Shown: piece by piece, positions 25,601 to 34,736 of the stretch
How positions within the stretch are numbered: position 1 is the stretch's first letter
Layout: every line of letters begins with the position of its first letter
NCBI GenBank assembly: GCA_019634675.1
Contig: JAHCAX010000001.1
Location: forward strand, 372,001-436,000
DNA from: Acherontichlamydia pituitae
GTDB taxonomy: Bacteria > Chlamydiota > Chlamydiia > Chlamydiales > Rhabdochlamydiaceae
Direction of reading: 5' to 3'
DNA length: 64,000 bases
Program-made: the position numbers and the translations under genes
The notes under the pieces: model-generated
The model's database searches: none
What the model was told of the DNA's origin: nothing
What the model saw: only the letters and a program-made list of their open reading frames with translations

Positions 25601-28600
25601 AATAAGCGAATTTAATATCCTAAACAGAAATTTATCGGTCTTCGGACACCATTTTCTAGAAGCGTCGGCAGGAACTGGAAAGACGTTTGCCATCGAACAC
25701 TTTGTCCTCCGTCTGCTGCTCGAATCGGAGGAGCCTCTTCTTCTCGACCAGATTCTTGTCGTGACATTCACACGTGCAGCGACAAGAGAACTGAAGGCGA
25801 GGATCCGCAGCAATCTTATCTCTGCATGCGCTCAGCTTCAAACAAGTAAGGCTCAGTACGATTATCTGAAGGCAATCCTTGAACAAGGGGATGAGAAAGT
25901 CCGTAAAAGCATCCGCAGGATAGAAGATGCTTTAGCCTGTTTTGATTCAGCGCAAATTTTTACCATTCACGGATTTTGCTACAGGGCGCTTTCTGAATTT
26001 GCCTTTGAAGCTGGAGCGAGCTTTGAGATGAGCGATCCAGACAACTCCCAGCATTTAGGGATCATAGAAGAGGCAGTCCAAGATTTTTTACTGCAGAAGA
26101 TGGAGCGTTCTGTCTTTAGCTCGGGGCAAACGGCGCTTCTTTTAAACTACTTTAAGAAAAAACCGCAGATGTTAAGGGGGCGATTGGTTTCTCTTGTCAA
26201 TCAAGAGAAAGAGATCTCTCCATCGCCATCATTCAGCGAATCCTTTCAGGCTTGGCAGCAAGCGCTGATGCAGTTCGACGCTTTGAGGAAAGAGGACTTG
26301 ATCGCCGATTGGAACCTTCTTGCGTCCCAGTACAAGCAAATGGGCAATGAGCGTTATTTAAGCCAAATGGAGCTGCTTGGCCGGATGCTTGAGAAAAAGC
26401 GATGCGAGCCGAATGAGTTCGATCATCTGCTCAAAGAAAAGGAACTTTTTTTAGATAAAATGGAGAGCGGGAACAAAAAGGTCCGCGCAAAAATGCCCGA
26501 TCCGAGCGCATTGCATTACCCAGCGCTTTTGGAGCAATTGCGAGAGCTCCTCCTTCCAATTATTGCAAAAGCTAGGGACCCGCTGCTGATTTTGCTTCGG
26601 CTTGCTCGGGCCTGCCGTCAAGAAATTAGGTCCTGTTTGCAAAGCGGAGAAGCTCTTACTCCCGATGATCTTCTCCGCCAGATGCATCAGAACCTGAATG
26701 AAAAAAAGTTTGTCGAAAAGATCCGCTCGCGCTACCGCGCAACGATCATCGATGAGTTTCAGGATACCGATCCTCTGCAATGGGAAATCTTTGAAACGCT
26801 TTTTATCGGCCATATGCGCTCCGTCTGTTTGGTCGGCGATCCGAAACAGTCGATCTACGCTTTCCGGAATGCCGACCTCTACACTTACTTGAAAGCAGCC
26901 GACGCGTTAGGACAAGAGAGCAGAAAATATTTAGACACCAATTATAGGTCGACGCCAGCTTTGGTCGATGCGTTGAACCGATTATTTGCATCAGAAAGGA
27001 CAAAAGGGTGGATGAGCTTGCCTCATCTGGGAATCAGCCTCGATGTGATCCCTGTCAAAGCAGGCAAAGAGGCGGTAGAGCCTGATGATCTCGGAAGCGT
27101 CCACTTCTTTGCCGCGGAGGCGGAAAAATCAAAACGAAACGGACGTTGGCCCTCCGAAGCATTGGAAAAAAACACATTCTTCCCCTACATCGCCCAAGAG
27201 ATCCTCAGTAGAAAAAATAGGGGTGCATGGAGCCAGTTTGCCATCCTTGTCAAAGACCGTTATCAAGCGCAGCGGTTATGGGAATTCCTGAAAAGTTGCC
27301 GCATCCCCTCCGTCATCCGCAAAAGCGGCGCATTGAATGAATCGGATGCGTTTATTGCGTTGTACGAACTTGTCGATGCCATTAGCAGTCCTTCCGATTT
27401 GAGCCGCCTTAAAAAATTTCTCGGGGGGCCTTTGATTGGATGGACCCATGGACAACTTAGCGGCTCGTTTGAAAAAGAGGCTCTAAGGGAGGCAAAAGAA
27501 AAAGCAATCTTGCTTCAGGACCTGCTGCATCAATCGGGTTTTTCCCCTTTTTTTCGCGAATTTTTAACGTCAGCGTGGGGACGGGAGCATTCTGTAGAAG
27601 AGCATTTGCTGTCGCAAGGGAATCTCGATCTCTATTGCGATTTGCAACAGCTTGCCGAGATGATCGTCGAAACAGCATGGTCCAAAAAAAGGGTCTCGGA
27701 AAAATGGATTTCCCTTCTTGACGAGATGGCCGCTGCTTCAATGGAAGAAGATAGTCGGCTGAAAAAGCGGATTGGCAGTGACGAAGATGCGGTCCAAATT
27801 TTAACGATGCATATGAGCAAGGGACTTGAGTTCGACGTTGTCTTTGCCCTTGGCGTTGCATCATCCCAACCGCTCAAAGATGAGATCGCCGTTCAGAAAG
27901 AAGGAGGAGGCGAGATTGTCCCGTTGGATCTGGATGACCCAGCATGCGAAAAAGCTATTAGAGAGATCGATGCGGAGAAGCTGCGCCAGCTCTATGTTGC
28001 GCTGACGCGGGCCAAGAAGAGGGTCTATATCCCCCTTGCGTTTGATTTGAAAGATACACCTGTTGAAGCTGGTCACGCTTCTCCGATCGAGCTCTATTTC
28101 ACAGCAGCAGCCCTTCCTTCTTTCGACTATGATCATGTTGCGGCATTCCTCAACGAGATTAAGGATGGAGCATCGATTACTTGTTCCCGAGTCCAACTAT
28201 CCCCTCTTGCTTCGGCTCAAGATGAAAATCAGATCATCCTTAACCTTCCGCCAAAAGAGCTGAAGCCATTTCCGGCTCAACCGATCGTTTCCTACAGCTC
28301 GCTTGCTAAAAAAGGAGACCCCGAAGCGCAGCCCTTTCAAAAACTCGAAAAGATGGATGAAAAGGCATCTGCGCTTAACATGCCCTTTGGCGCGCAAACA
28401 GGATTGATCTTCCATTCGATCATGGAAAAACTTTTTCAACAGGGACTCCATTTCTTCCCGCAACAGAAAAAGATTGCCAACCTTATTGAAAAGCAAACCG
28501 CCAACACCTCGCTCTATGAATGGAAAGACCCTCTTTTTGAAACGATTTGGGATTTGCTTCATATGCCTCTAAAAGGATTTTCCTTAAGTGAAATTCCCCC

Positions 28601-28946
28601 TGCGCAGATCCAGGAAGAGATGGAGTTCCTCTTTCCTTTTGAAAAAGGGTTGATGAAAGGATTTGCCGATCTTGTCTTTGAATGGCGCAAGAAATATTAC
28701 TTGCTCGATTGGAAGACCAATTATTTAGGCTCATCGCTTCAAGACTATTCGCCGGAAAATGTCTTAAAGTCGATGGATCAGCACGATTATTTTCTCCAAG
28801 CATCGATCTATGCTGAAGCGCTCAAACGTTATGTAAAGCTGTTTGACAATCGCCCCTTTTCTGAATGCTTCGGCGGAGTCTTCTATATTTTTGTCCGCGG
28901 AAAAGCGATCCATCACATTGATAAAGCCAATCAAATCAATGTATAA
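25587..28946 (+). CDS. recB: Exodeoxyribonuclease V, beta subunit (RecB)
   Basis: 1119 residues from ATG 25587, which has GGGAGGGG just upstream; the frame is open for 45 more codons inside recC. Walker A EASAGTGKTFAIEHF is at about residue 22. Further SF1 motifs are IIDEFQDTDPLQW (motif II), VGDPKQSIYAFR (III), DTNYRS (IV), LTMHMSKGLEFDVVF (V) and QLYVALTRAKKR (VI). The C-terminal nuclease domain has GFADLVFEW and LLDWKTNYLG, the RecB-family D...DxK site. It unwinds and degrades DNA from ends together with RecC and RecD. Confidence 0.97.
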   Translation: MQQTEISEFNILNRNLSVFGHHFLEASAGTGKTFAIEHFVLRLLLESEEPLLLDQILVVTFTRAATRELKARIRSNLISACAQLQTSKAQYDYLKAILEQGDEKVRKSIRRIEDALACFDSAQIFTIHGFCYRALSEFAFEAGASFEMSDPDNSQHLGIIEEAVQDFLLQKMERSVFSSGQTALLLNYFKKKPQMLRGRLVSLVNQEKEISPSPSFSESFQAWQQALMQFDALRKEDLIADWNLLASQYKQMGNERYLSQMELLGRMLEKKRCEPNEFDHLLKEKELFLDKMESGNKKVRAKMPDPSALHYPALLEQLRELLLPIIAKARDPLLILLRLARACRQEIRSCLQSGEALTPDDLLRQMHQNLNEKKFVEKIRSRYRATIIDEFQDTDPLQWEIFETLFIGHMRSVCLVGDPKQSIYAFRNADLYTYLKAADALGQESRKYLDTNYRSTPALVDALNRLFASERTKGWMSLPHLGISLDVIPVKAGKEAVEPDDLGSVHFFAAEAEKSKRNGRWPSEALEKNTFFPYIAQEILSRKNRGAWSQFAILVKDRYQAQRLWEFLKSCRIPSVIRKSGALNESDAFIALYELVDAISSPSDLSRLKKFLGGPLIGWTHGQLSGSFEKEALREAKEKAILLQDLLHQSGFSPFFREFLTSAWGREHSVEEHLLSQGNLDLYCDLQQLAEMIVETAWSKKRVSEKWISLLDEMAAASMEEDSRLKKRIGSDEDAVQILTMHMSKGLEFDVVFALGVASSQPLKDEIAVQKEGGGEIVPLDLDDPACEKAIREIDAEKLRQLYVALTRAKKRVYIPLAFDLKDTPVEAGHASPIELYFTAAALPSFDYDHVAAFLNEIKDGASITCSRVQLSPLASAQDENQIILNLPPKELKPFPAQPIVSYSSLAKKGDPEAQPFQKLEKMDEKASALNMPFGAQTGLIFHSIMEKLFQQGLHFFPQQKKIANLIEKQTANTSLYEWKDPLFETIWDLLHMPLKGFSLSEIPPAQIQEEMEFLFPFEKGLMKGFADLVFEWRKKYYLLDWKTNYLGSSLQDYSPENVLKSMDQHDYFLQASIYAEALKRYVKLFDNRPFSECFGGVFYIFVRGKAIHHIDKANQINV

Positions 28947-29018
28947 ACAAGTTGCTAGGATGATCAGGGTTTCTGTCTACTGCAAAGATCTTTCTTTCAG
29001 AACAGATAAAAAAATATT

Positions 29019-29047
29019 TTGTTCAATATTCCAATTTGTTGTTATAT
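29019..29047 (+). promoter_or_regulatory. Candidate promoter for the 29.1-kb barrel protein
   Basis: TTGTTC (29019-29024), a 17-base spacer and TTATAT (29042-29047), lying in AT-rich sequence 35 bases before the start codon. AAGGAG precedes the ATG. Confidence 0.45.
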
Positions 29048-29081
29048 AAGGAATGAATATGCTCGATTAAGGAGTTCTGAG

Positions 29082-29870
29082 ATGGATAAATGCAAGCGAA
29101 ACGGTACCCGCGCTTTGACAGGTTTTAGCCTTTTGATCATTCCTCAGCTCTTGTTTGTGTTGAGTTTAGCTCCTATTCCATTGTTGTCGTACGGTCCAGT
29201 CTTCCGAAATACGACTGCCGCAGAACCGACATCAACTGAAACAACCACAACAACCTCGCAACAGGAATCAACGCAAGAAGGTCAAACACAATCAAGCTGC
29301 TGCGGCGGGTTCCAAGATCCGAAGTGCACTCCGTGGACATTCCAAGTCCGCGGCGCAGCCTTCCTTCCATTGGAACATCAGATCAGAGAAATTTATGGAA
29401 CGGCATCTCCTACTTTAGAAGTAGAGAGTTCTTATCGCCTAACCGGAAACCTTTGGCAAAAAGGGGACCAATTGCTCCTTTGGGAAAATATCGGCTGGAC
29501 GACAAAGACGGGAAGAACGATCGGCTTCGGATATTACACAAAGCTCAATTTGATCCCGTTCAGCGCAGGACTTGAATATGAGGTGCACTGCGGAGCCGGA
29601 CTTGATTTTTACTTTGGCATTGGAGCGACATACAGCTTGCTGCGCATTAAGAACTACGATGGGTTTGAAACAACGCATTTGAATCGGGAAGCTTGGGGAT
29701 TTACGACGAAAACAGGATTCCGATACACATTCTGCAAACACTTTTTCATCGATGCGTTCGGAGACTTCTATTATACCCGTTTTGGCGAAATGAACCATGA
29801 TCCGATCCAGCCGATCAACCATAATTTCGATGCCTTTTTTGTCGGCGGCGCTGTCGGAGTGAAGTTTTAA
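29082..29870 (+). CDS. Outer-membrane beta-barrel protein (MOMP/OmpW-like)
   Basis: 262 residues from ATG 29082 (AAGGAG site); the frame opens earlier at 29019. The N-terminal hydrophobic segment (to about residue 38) is a signal peptide. A Thr/Gln/Glu-rich linker and a CCGG...CTPW Cys cluster follow, then about eight alternating strands ending in GAVGVKF (terminal Phe). Cys pairs in such proteins may form the disulfide-linked envelope of chlamydiae. First of three consecutive secreted or outer-membrane genes. Confidence 0.7.
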   Translation: MDKCKRNGTRALTGFSLLIIPQLLFVLSLAPIPLLSYGPVFRNTTAAEPTSTETTTTTSQQESTQEGQTQSSCCGGFQDPKCTPWTFQVRGAAFLPLEHQIREIYGTASPTLEVESSYRLTGNLWQKGDQLLLWENIGWTTKTGRTIGFGYYTKLNLIPFSAGLEYEVHCGAGLDFYFGIGATYSLLRIKNYDGFETTHLNREAWGFTTKTGFRYTFCKHFFIDAFGDFYYTRFGEMNHDPIQPINHNFDAFFVGGAVGVKF

Positions 29871-29985
29871 ATAAGTTCTACGGAAGAGAAATAAAAACTG
29901 AACGATGGCGGAAATTGCTCTGCGCTTCAGTTATGCGGTCCCCGTGTTTAGTACCTAAGTGCATGTTCACAGTTTGAGAGGAAAT

Positions 29986-31686
29986 ATGTTGAAAATGAAA
30001 AAATGGATTGGTTTTTGCATCTTGATTGCAAGCTCCCTTGGTCTTTCGGCTGGTGAAACGGAGATTATTTATGATTATGTGATCGTTGGAAATGGAACTG
30101 CTGGAGCGGTCCTTGCCCGCAAGCTCTCTGATAGCGGAAAAAAGAAAGTGCTTGTTCTCGAAGCTGGGGTCAACAATGACAGTGATCCCGCGGTATTAAC
30201 TGTGCAGCCCTTATTTCCTTTTCTGGAAGCACTGACGGAGATCACGTTCAACCCTAAGTATGCTGCAACATATGGCGTTACGACTGGGATTATTCAGGGC
30301 CAGGTTTACTCGGAAGGAAGGGGTTGGGGAGGAAGCAGCGCGCATAATTATACGGAGGCTGTCCGCGGCACTCCAACTATCTATAATAATTGGGCGACCC
30401 TATCCGGAAACCCGATGTGGTCTTACAACAATTTGCTTCCGATAATGAAAGCTCTCGAGAACTTTACTACGAATGCAACGACCCCTTTCGATCCTGCTCA
30501 AAGAGGTTCTGGAGGTCCGATCAGTTTAACCCAGTTTCCAGCTCTATCTCTTGCCGACCCTCTTGCTTCTGCATTAGCTTCAGGTTTCAACGCAGGATTT
30601 GTTGCCGATTACAACAATCCGGATGACATTAGCACGATAGGCACGCCTTATGTTGGATTTTCCGCATTTCAAATGTTTGCAACACCGGCTCCTCTTCCAG
30701 ATGTTGTTGGTTATCGCAGCTTTGCTTCTAATAGCTTCCTCGATCCCGTTGTTACTCCTGAAGGACGGGGATTAAAGAAAAGACTGCTCAGAATTGAATC
30801 TAACGCGTTTGTAAGCCGCGTCCTGTTCAATGGAAAAAAAGCGATCGGTGTAGAATTTTTCTATGCAGACTCGCCGGATAGGGTGAAGCAGGCGTTCGGC
30901 AAGCAGATCATTTTATGCGCTGGAGCAGTCCATAGCCCTGCGATCTTGCAGAGATCGGGAATTGGCGATGCAGCATTGCTTAACTCTCTTGGGATAGATG
31001 TCCTTGTCGACAACCCCAATGTGGGAGCCAATTTAAACAATCAATATGGGCCGAATGCAATCGTTAAACTGAACACGTTCGCGTCTCCCTTCCTCCATGG
31101 ATTTGCAAACGCCTCAGGCACGCCGGCTCTAGCAGCTCCTTTTGCTTATCCGAACGATTCGACTAGGCGGATTCAAGTTGTCGGCTTGAACATCGGCGCC
31201 AATCTTGCCAGGGTTTTAGTTTTCCTTCTTAATCCGAATAGTCGAGGAAGCATAAAAATTGTCAGCAAAAGTCCCTTTATTCCTCCTAATATCGATCTGA
31301 ACATGTACTCCGATGGGGATGTGTTGACCAATGGAACAGATGCTAATTTAGCAGTGACATCTTATTACTTGCTGCAGAATGCAGTCGGAGCCGGAAATGT
31401 GCTATTTCCTTCCGATTATTCCTCTCCGCAAGCGCTGCTTGCCCAAGCTCAAACTTTAGATGGGATGACCATCGAATCTCATATTAGTTCAACAACACAG
31501 ATGGGAACTTCTCCAAGCAATGCCGTCGTCGATGGCAACCTGCGGGTTTTCGGTGTAAAGAATTTGATGGTCTGCGATATGGGCGTTGTTCCTGAACTGC
31601 CTGATGGCAACACTTGTTATTGCGTTTATCTGCTGGCCTTAGGCTTGGCAAATATTTTGGGTGCGCCAGTACCGCCAGCCCTTTGA
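29986..31686 (+). CDS. Secreted GMC-family (FAD) oxidoreductase
   Basis: 566 residues from ATG 29986 (GAGG upstream; the GTG at 29959 is less likely). The signal peptide ends in GLSA|GE. The FAD-binding motif VIVGNGTAGAVLARKL is at about residue 26. GRGWGGSSAHNY (the GMC flavin-attachment-like segment) is at about 105. The C-terminal HISSTTQMGTSPSNAVVD block is the GMC signature 2 region with the catalytic His. Members oxidise alcohols, choline or sugars. In this protein the usual Asn-Pro near the end reads GNT-C. Export of a GMC enzyme is plausible with folding before or after translocation; the substrate is unknown. Confidence 0.85.
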   Translation: MLKMKKWIGFCILIASSLGLSAGETEIIYDYVIVGNGTAGAVLARKLSDSGKKKVLVLEAGVNNDSDPAVLTVQPLFPFLEALTEITFNPKYAATYGVTTGIIQGQVYSEGRGWGGSSAHNYTEAVRGTPTIYNNWATLSGNPMWSYNNLLPIMKALENFTTNATTPFDPAQRGSGGPISLTQFPALSLADPLASALASGFNAGFVADYNNPDDISTIGTPYVGFSAFQMFATPAPLPDVVGYRSFASNSFLDPVVTPEGRGLKKRLLRIESNAFVSRVLFNGKKAIGVEFFYADSPDRVKQAFGKQIILCAGAVHSPAILQRSGIGDAALLNSLGIDVLVDNPNVGANLNNQYGPNAIVKLNTFASPFLHGFANASGTPALAAPFAYPNDSTRRIQVVGLNIGANLARVLVFLLNPNSRGSIKIVSKSPFIPPNIDLNMYSDGDVLTNGTDANLAVTSYYLLQNAVGAGNVLFPSDYSSPQALLAQAQTLDGMTIESHISSTTQMGTSPSNAVVDGNLRVFGVKNLMVCDMGVVPELPDGNTCYCVYLLALGLANILGAPVPPAL

Positions 31687-31732
31687 AATAAAGAATAATT
31701 GTAAGTAGGAAGGACGATTTAAGGAGAATTCA

Positions 31733-32386
31733 ATGAAAATGACAAAAATCAGTTGCATGATCTTTTCTCTGCTAGCTGTTGTCTTCGGATTAAATGCAGG
31801 AGAAAAAACGAACAGCGCATCTCCCTCCTCTTGCGATGTCAAAGGATCCTGCTGCAACGAACAGACCTTTCGCGACGGCTGGTACATGGGAGTAAATGGC
31901 GGAGTGAACTTCTTGTGCACTTCGACCCATGAGCATCAGAAGATCAAACCGTTTGCAGGATATTCACTCGGCTGGGAGTTCGGCTACCGCTGGCGCCGTG
32001 GAATCCGTTTGGAGATCGAAGAAGTTTTCAAAAATAACCGGATCCGGGCTGTCCGCTTCCAAGGAGCTAATATCAGCACAGGCGGCCATATTTGGTCCCT
32101 TTCGACGCTGGTCAATGCTCTATTTGAAATCCCTGGTTTCAAACAATGGTGCCTGACCCCTTATGTCGGCGCAGGGATTGGATATGGACATCAAAATATC
32201 CGTGCGAACAACTTCCACTTGGCACACGCTGGAACAAAGAACGGCTTTGCATGGCAGGCGATTGCAGGAATCGGCTATTGGTTCAATAAGCGTGCCGACT
32301 TTGCTATCGAATACCGCTTCCGGGAAGGTCCTGTGACTTATCTCTACGACCAGACGGTCCAAGGCGCAGTCAAATACCACTTTTAA
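31733..32386 (+). CDS. Outer-membrane beta-barrel protein (Opa/OmpW-like)
   Basis: 217 residues, with AAGGAG before the ATG. The signal peptide (MKMTKISCMIFSLLAVVFG) is followed by a Cys-containing CDVKGSCC segment. GWYMGVNGGVNFL and the later TPYVGAGIGYGHQ and AIAGIGYWF are typical of eight-stranded surface antigens (Surface_Ag_2/OmpW type). It ends in VKYHF. A GAGGGAG/CTCCCTC hairpin follows (32411-32432). Confidence 0.75.
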   Translation: MKMTKISCMIFSLLAVVFGLNAGEKTNSASPSSCDVKGSCCNEQTFRDGWYMGVNGGVNFLCTSTHEHQKIKPFAGYSLGWEFGYRWRRGIRLEIEEVFKNNRIRAVRFQGANISTGGHIWSLSTLVNALFEIPGFKQWCLTPYVGAGIGYGHQNIRANNFHLAHAGTKNGFAWQAIAGIGYWFNKRADFAIEYRFREGPVTYLYDQTVQGAVKYHF

Positions 32387-32410
32387 ATGAGGCAATTGCC
32401 TCAAATGAAC

Positions 32411-32432
32411 GAGGGAGTGTTGCAGCTCCCTC
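32411..32432 (+). terminator. Hairpin after the barrel gene
   Basis: GAGGGAG (32411-32417) pairs with CTCCCTC (32426-32432). There is no T-run. The right arm is inside the 472-base direct repeat while the left arm is not, so the second repeat copy (35510) has only half of it. This shows which end of the duplicated segment is original. Confidence 0.5.
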
Positions 32433-32890
32433 GATCCATCCTCGTTTACTTATGTCCAAAATCCCTTGTAGCTTTGAACTTCTGCAGTTATAGTATGCTC
32501 CCATCAGGAGGAGTTGGATGCACGCTCGAGGATGGACAGAACTTAATTCTTGTGTCGCCGAAGGGCTGTTAGATCCAGTCGACCTGATTTACGCCGAAAG
32601 GCTCCTTGCGCAGACCGATTGCAGCTTAGAAGAAGTTGCAGCATTTCTGTCATTGATGATGGGAAGCTTTGCCGACGGGCATCTTTGTTTTGATATCGAA
32701 AAACAATTTGCTGATCCGAAAGCGCAACGCCTGTTCGACCTTGCCCGCCGAGGAAAAGATCAGCTTCCACAAAAAATCCATCATATCCTTGAAGGGAATG
32801 AGCCGATGCCGCTCAAGCCCATTTGTTCATTAGGGCAAAATTTTTATTTTCAAAAGAACTGGGTCGATGAGACCCGTTTCCTTCAAGAAT
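32419..32890. repeat. Direct repeat, copy 1 (recD promoter and 5' end)
   Basis: 472 bases, identical to 35510-35981 as far as I compared; the encoded protein is the same residue for residue. The repeat starts at the G of GTTGCAGCTCCC and ends at CTTCAAGAAT. The offset between copies is 3091 bases. It covers the upstream region, ribosome site and first 124 codons of recD. Confidence 0.95.
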
Positions 32891-33069
32891 GTCTCCGTTA
32901 TAGAACTCTATGGAGAAAGGAGATCCTGGTGTCTGGGGCGATGCGACAGCTCAAATACAAAAGGACGATCGCTGATACAGCAGTTGATGGCATCATTCCA
33001 GGCGAGCATATTTGCAGCCCAGAACAGGCTTTTGAAGACCATATGGCGTGGCTTAAAATTAAGCCCTAA
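32518..33069 (+). pseudogene. Truncated recD 5' copy running into island sequence
   Basis: 183 codons. The first 124 are identical to recD; after RFLQE the frame continues into unrelated sequence (CLRYRTLWRKEIL...) and stops at 33067-33069. The helicase Walker A (codon ~167 of recD) is missing, so it cannot be a working RecD. The stop overlaps the next gene's start (TAATG), so ribosomes finishing this chimera could reinitiate on the nuclease-like gene. Within the new part a GTG at 32929 has AGGAG upstream and could start a separate 46-residue protein in the same frame. Confidence 0.8.
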
Positions 33070-34700
33070 TGAAAATATTGGTAGGCAAAAATACTGATGG
33101 AAACGATATGGTAACACTTTTAAAAACCCTCCCTGACAATTTCCAATCCAAAAGTTTCTGCCTAGCAAGTTTAATGGATATGTTAGCAACTTTCCCCATC
33201 CTACAATTAGTAAAGGATCTTTCTTTCATTGGGAATGCATTGCATAAAACCTCTCATGGTGGGAAAGATAGGGAACCGGATTTAATAGAGAAGTTTGCCT
33301 CGTTTCATATGAAGGCCGACCTACTAGAAGATCGTCGTCAAAAGAAACTTTCAATACTTTTTCATAGATGCGCGCTGAAATTATTAGATGAACTTCTCAG
33401 AATAAATCCTATACCAACTGCCCTCACTTCTAAAATATCGCCATCCATAGAACACTTGTTTCTCTACGCGAATACTCTTATCTCTATGCTTGAGGCAGAA
33501 GGTCCATCTACCTCAATGGCAAGATATTCTGAATCGGCAAAACTCTTCTATAGTCGCTGGAACATTGATAGAGTATCCCCTCTAGGAAGAGCCAGAATGT
33601 ATAAGTTCCGCAACTTTACTCAAAGGCTTCATGATATTGGAATAGAAATAGATGAATATCTTCCTGCGATCTTTTCTTTATGTGCTCACATCGAAAATCA
33701 TCCATTTATCGAACTGGAATTTCCCCAGAGTTTACAAAGCTTACCACTTAGGAGCAGAAAACTTATTCAAGATAACCTGGAAATTCTTTCCAGCCCCATA
33801 CAAAACAACTTTTTTAGCATGAATGAACTCGAGCAAAAACTACCAGAATTATATTTTACGGATGCTCTCTGTCAACAAAAACCACTGATCCAAATTAGTA
33901 ATCGATATTACTGTCTTCAAGCTAAACTCTTATGGACAGCCCTCTCAGAATTGCCTTTTCATCTTTTACTCAATAATTGCAATCAAGATATCAAAAAGGT
34001 TCGGTCACTGACTAGTGACTGGGGATATGCTTTTGAAGATAACTTTGGTGTCCTTGCAGAAAGAGCTTTTCCCAAAGGATGTCGTATATCTAATCTCTGC
34101 ACCAAAAACCACCCGCGATTTAAATTGCAAAAAGACCATCATCATCTCGGTGATATTCTTCTAGCTCCTCGTAAAGACTCTCGTATTTTAATAGAATTCA
34201 AAAGTGTACAACCTAACCAAAAAATTAAATTGGGAGATCGAGATGCCGCGCTCTCTAAATTTATCCAATTAGACCCAAAGGGCGTTCCTCAGCTAGTGCG
34301 AGATGCTGAAATCTATAGAGAAGATGCTTCATATAACGGAACTATCTATATCGTCTTAATATGCTGGGGTCCAGTACCAAATACTAAAGATTTCGATGAA
34401 GATTTAGAACTATACCTGAAAAATTTAGAGTCATATCAAACATATCTGAAAAATCCCAAAAATCGCCCGCTCATCTATTTGGATGCCAGTTCGGCTGCAG
34501 TCCTTTTCGGAGCACTAAGACAAGGACTACCTATTAGAACCATGTTTAAGCGACTCGCAGGAATCTCTCCAACAGGTGTAGTCAGTTTAATTAATAACGC
34601 CATCCAAAAATATCAATTCACCGATCCTATAAAAACTTTATATCAAGAGGAAATAAATGAGTTTTGGCAAACAGGAGTGGATTTGTTAAGCGGTCAGTAA
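33069..34700 (+). CDS. PD-(D/E)XK nuclease-like protein of the recD island
   Basis: 543 residues, of no family I can name. The C-terminal half has the order expected of a PD-(D/E)XK nuclease: Glu323 in GYAFEDNFG (helix 1), Asp362 in HHLGDILL, Glu376 and Lys378 in RILIEFKS, then KGVPQLVRDAEIYR, which could give the Gln/Tyr of motif IV. The N-terminal ~300 residues are helical without a clear motif. Codon use and base composition are AT-richer than in neighbours, consistent with transfer. The start overlaps the stop of the truncated recD frame (TAATG), so expression probably depends on the captured recD promoter. A restriction or phage-defence role is a reasonable inference, not shown. Confidence 0.65.
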   Translation: MKILVGKNTDGNDMVTLLKTLPDNFQSKSFCLASLMDMLATFPILQLVKDLSFIGNALHKTSHGGKDREPDLIEKFASFHMKADLLEDRRQKKLSILFHRCALKLLDELLRINPIPTALTSKISPSIEHLFLYANTLISMLEAEGPSTSMARYSESAKLFYSRWNIDRVSPLGRARMYKFRNFTQRLHDIGIEIDEYLPAIFSLCAHIENHPFIELEFPQSLQSLPLRSRKLIQDNLEILSSPIQNNFFSMNELEQKLPELYFTDALCQQKPLIQISNRYYCLQAKLLWTALSELPFHLLLNNCNQDIKKVRSLTSDWGYAFEDNFGVLAERAFPKGCRISNLCTKNHPRFKLQKDHHHLGDILLAPRKDSRILIEFKSVQPNQKIKLGDRDAALSKFIQLDPKGVPQLVRDAEIYREDASYNGTIYIVLICWGPVPNTKDFDEDLELYLKNLESYQTYLKNPKNRPLIYLDASSAAVLFGALRQGLPIRTMFKRLAGISPTGVVSLINNAIQKYQFTDPIKTLYQEEINEFWQTGVDLLSGQ

Positions 34701-34736
34701 ATAAACTTTAAGTTTTTGAAATTAATCTAATCCTAT

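Noticed and set aside
32419..32890. Transposon target-site duplication
   Set aside because: 472 bases is far longer than any known target duplication; recombination through homologous sequence explains it better.
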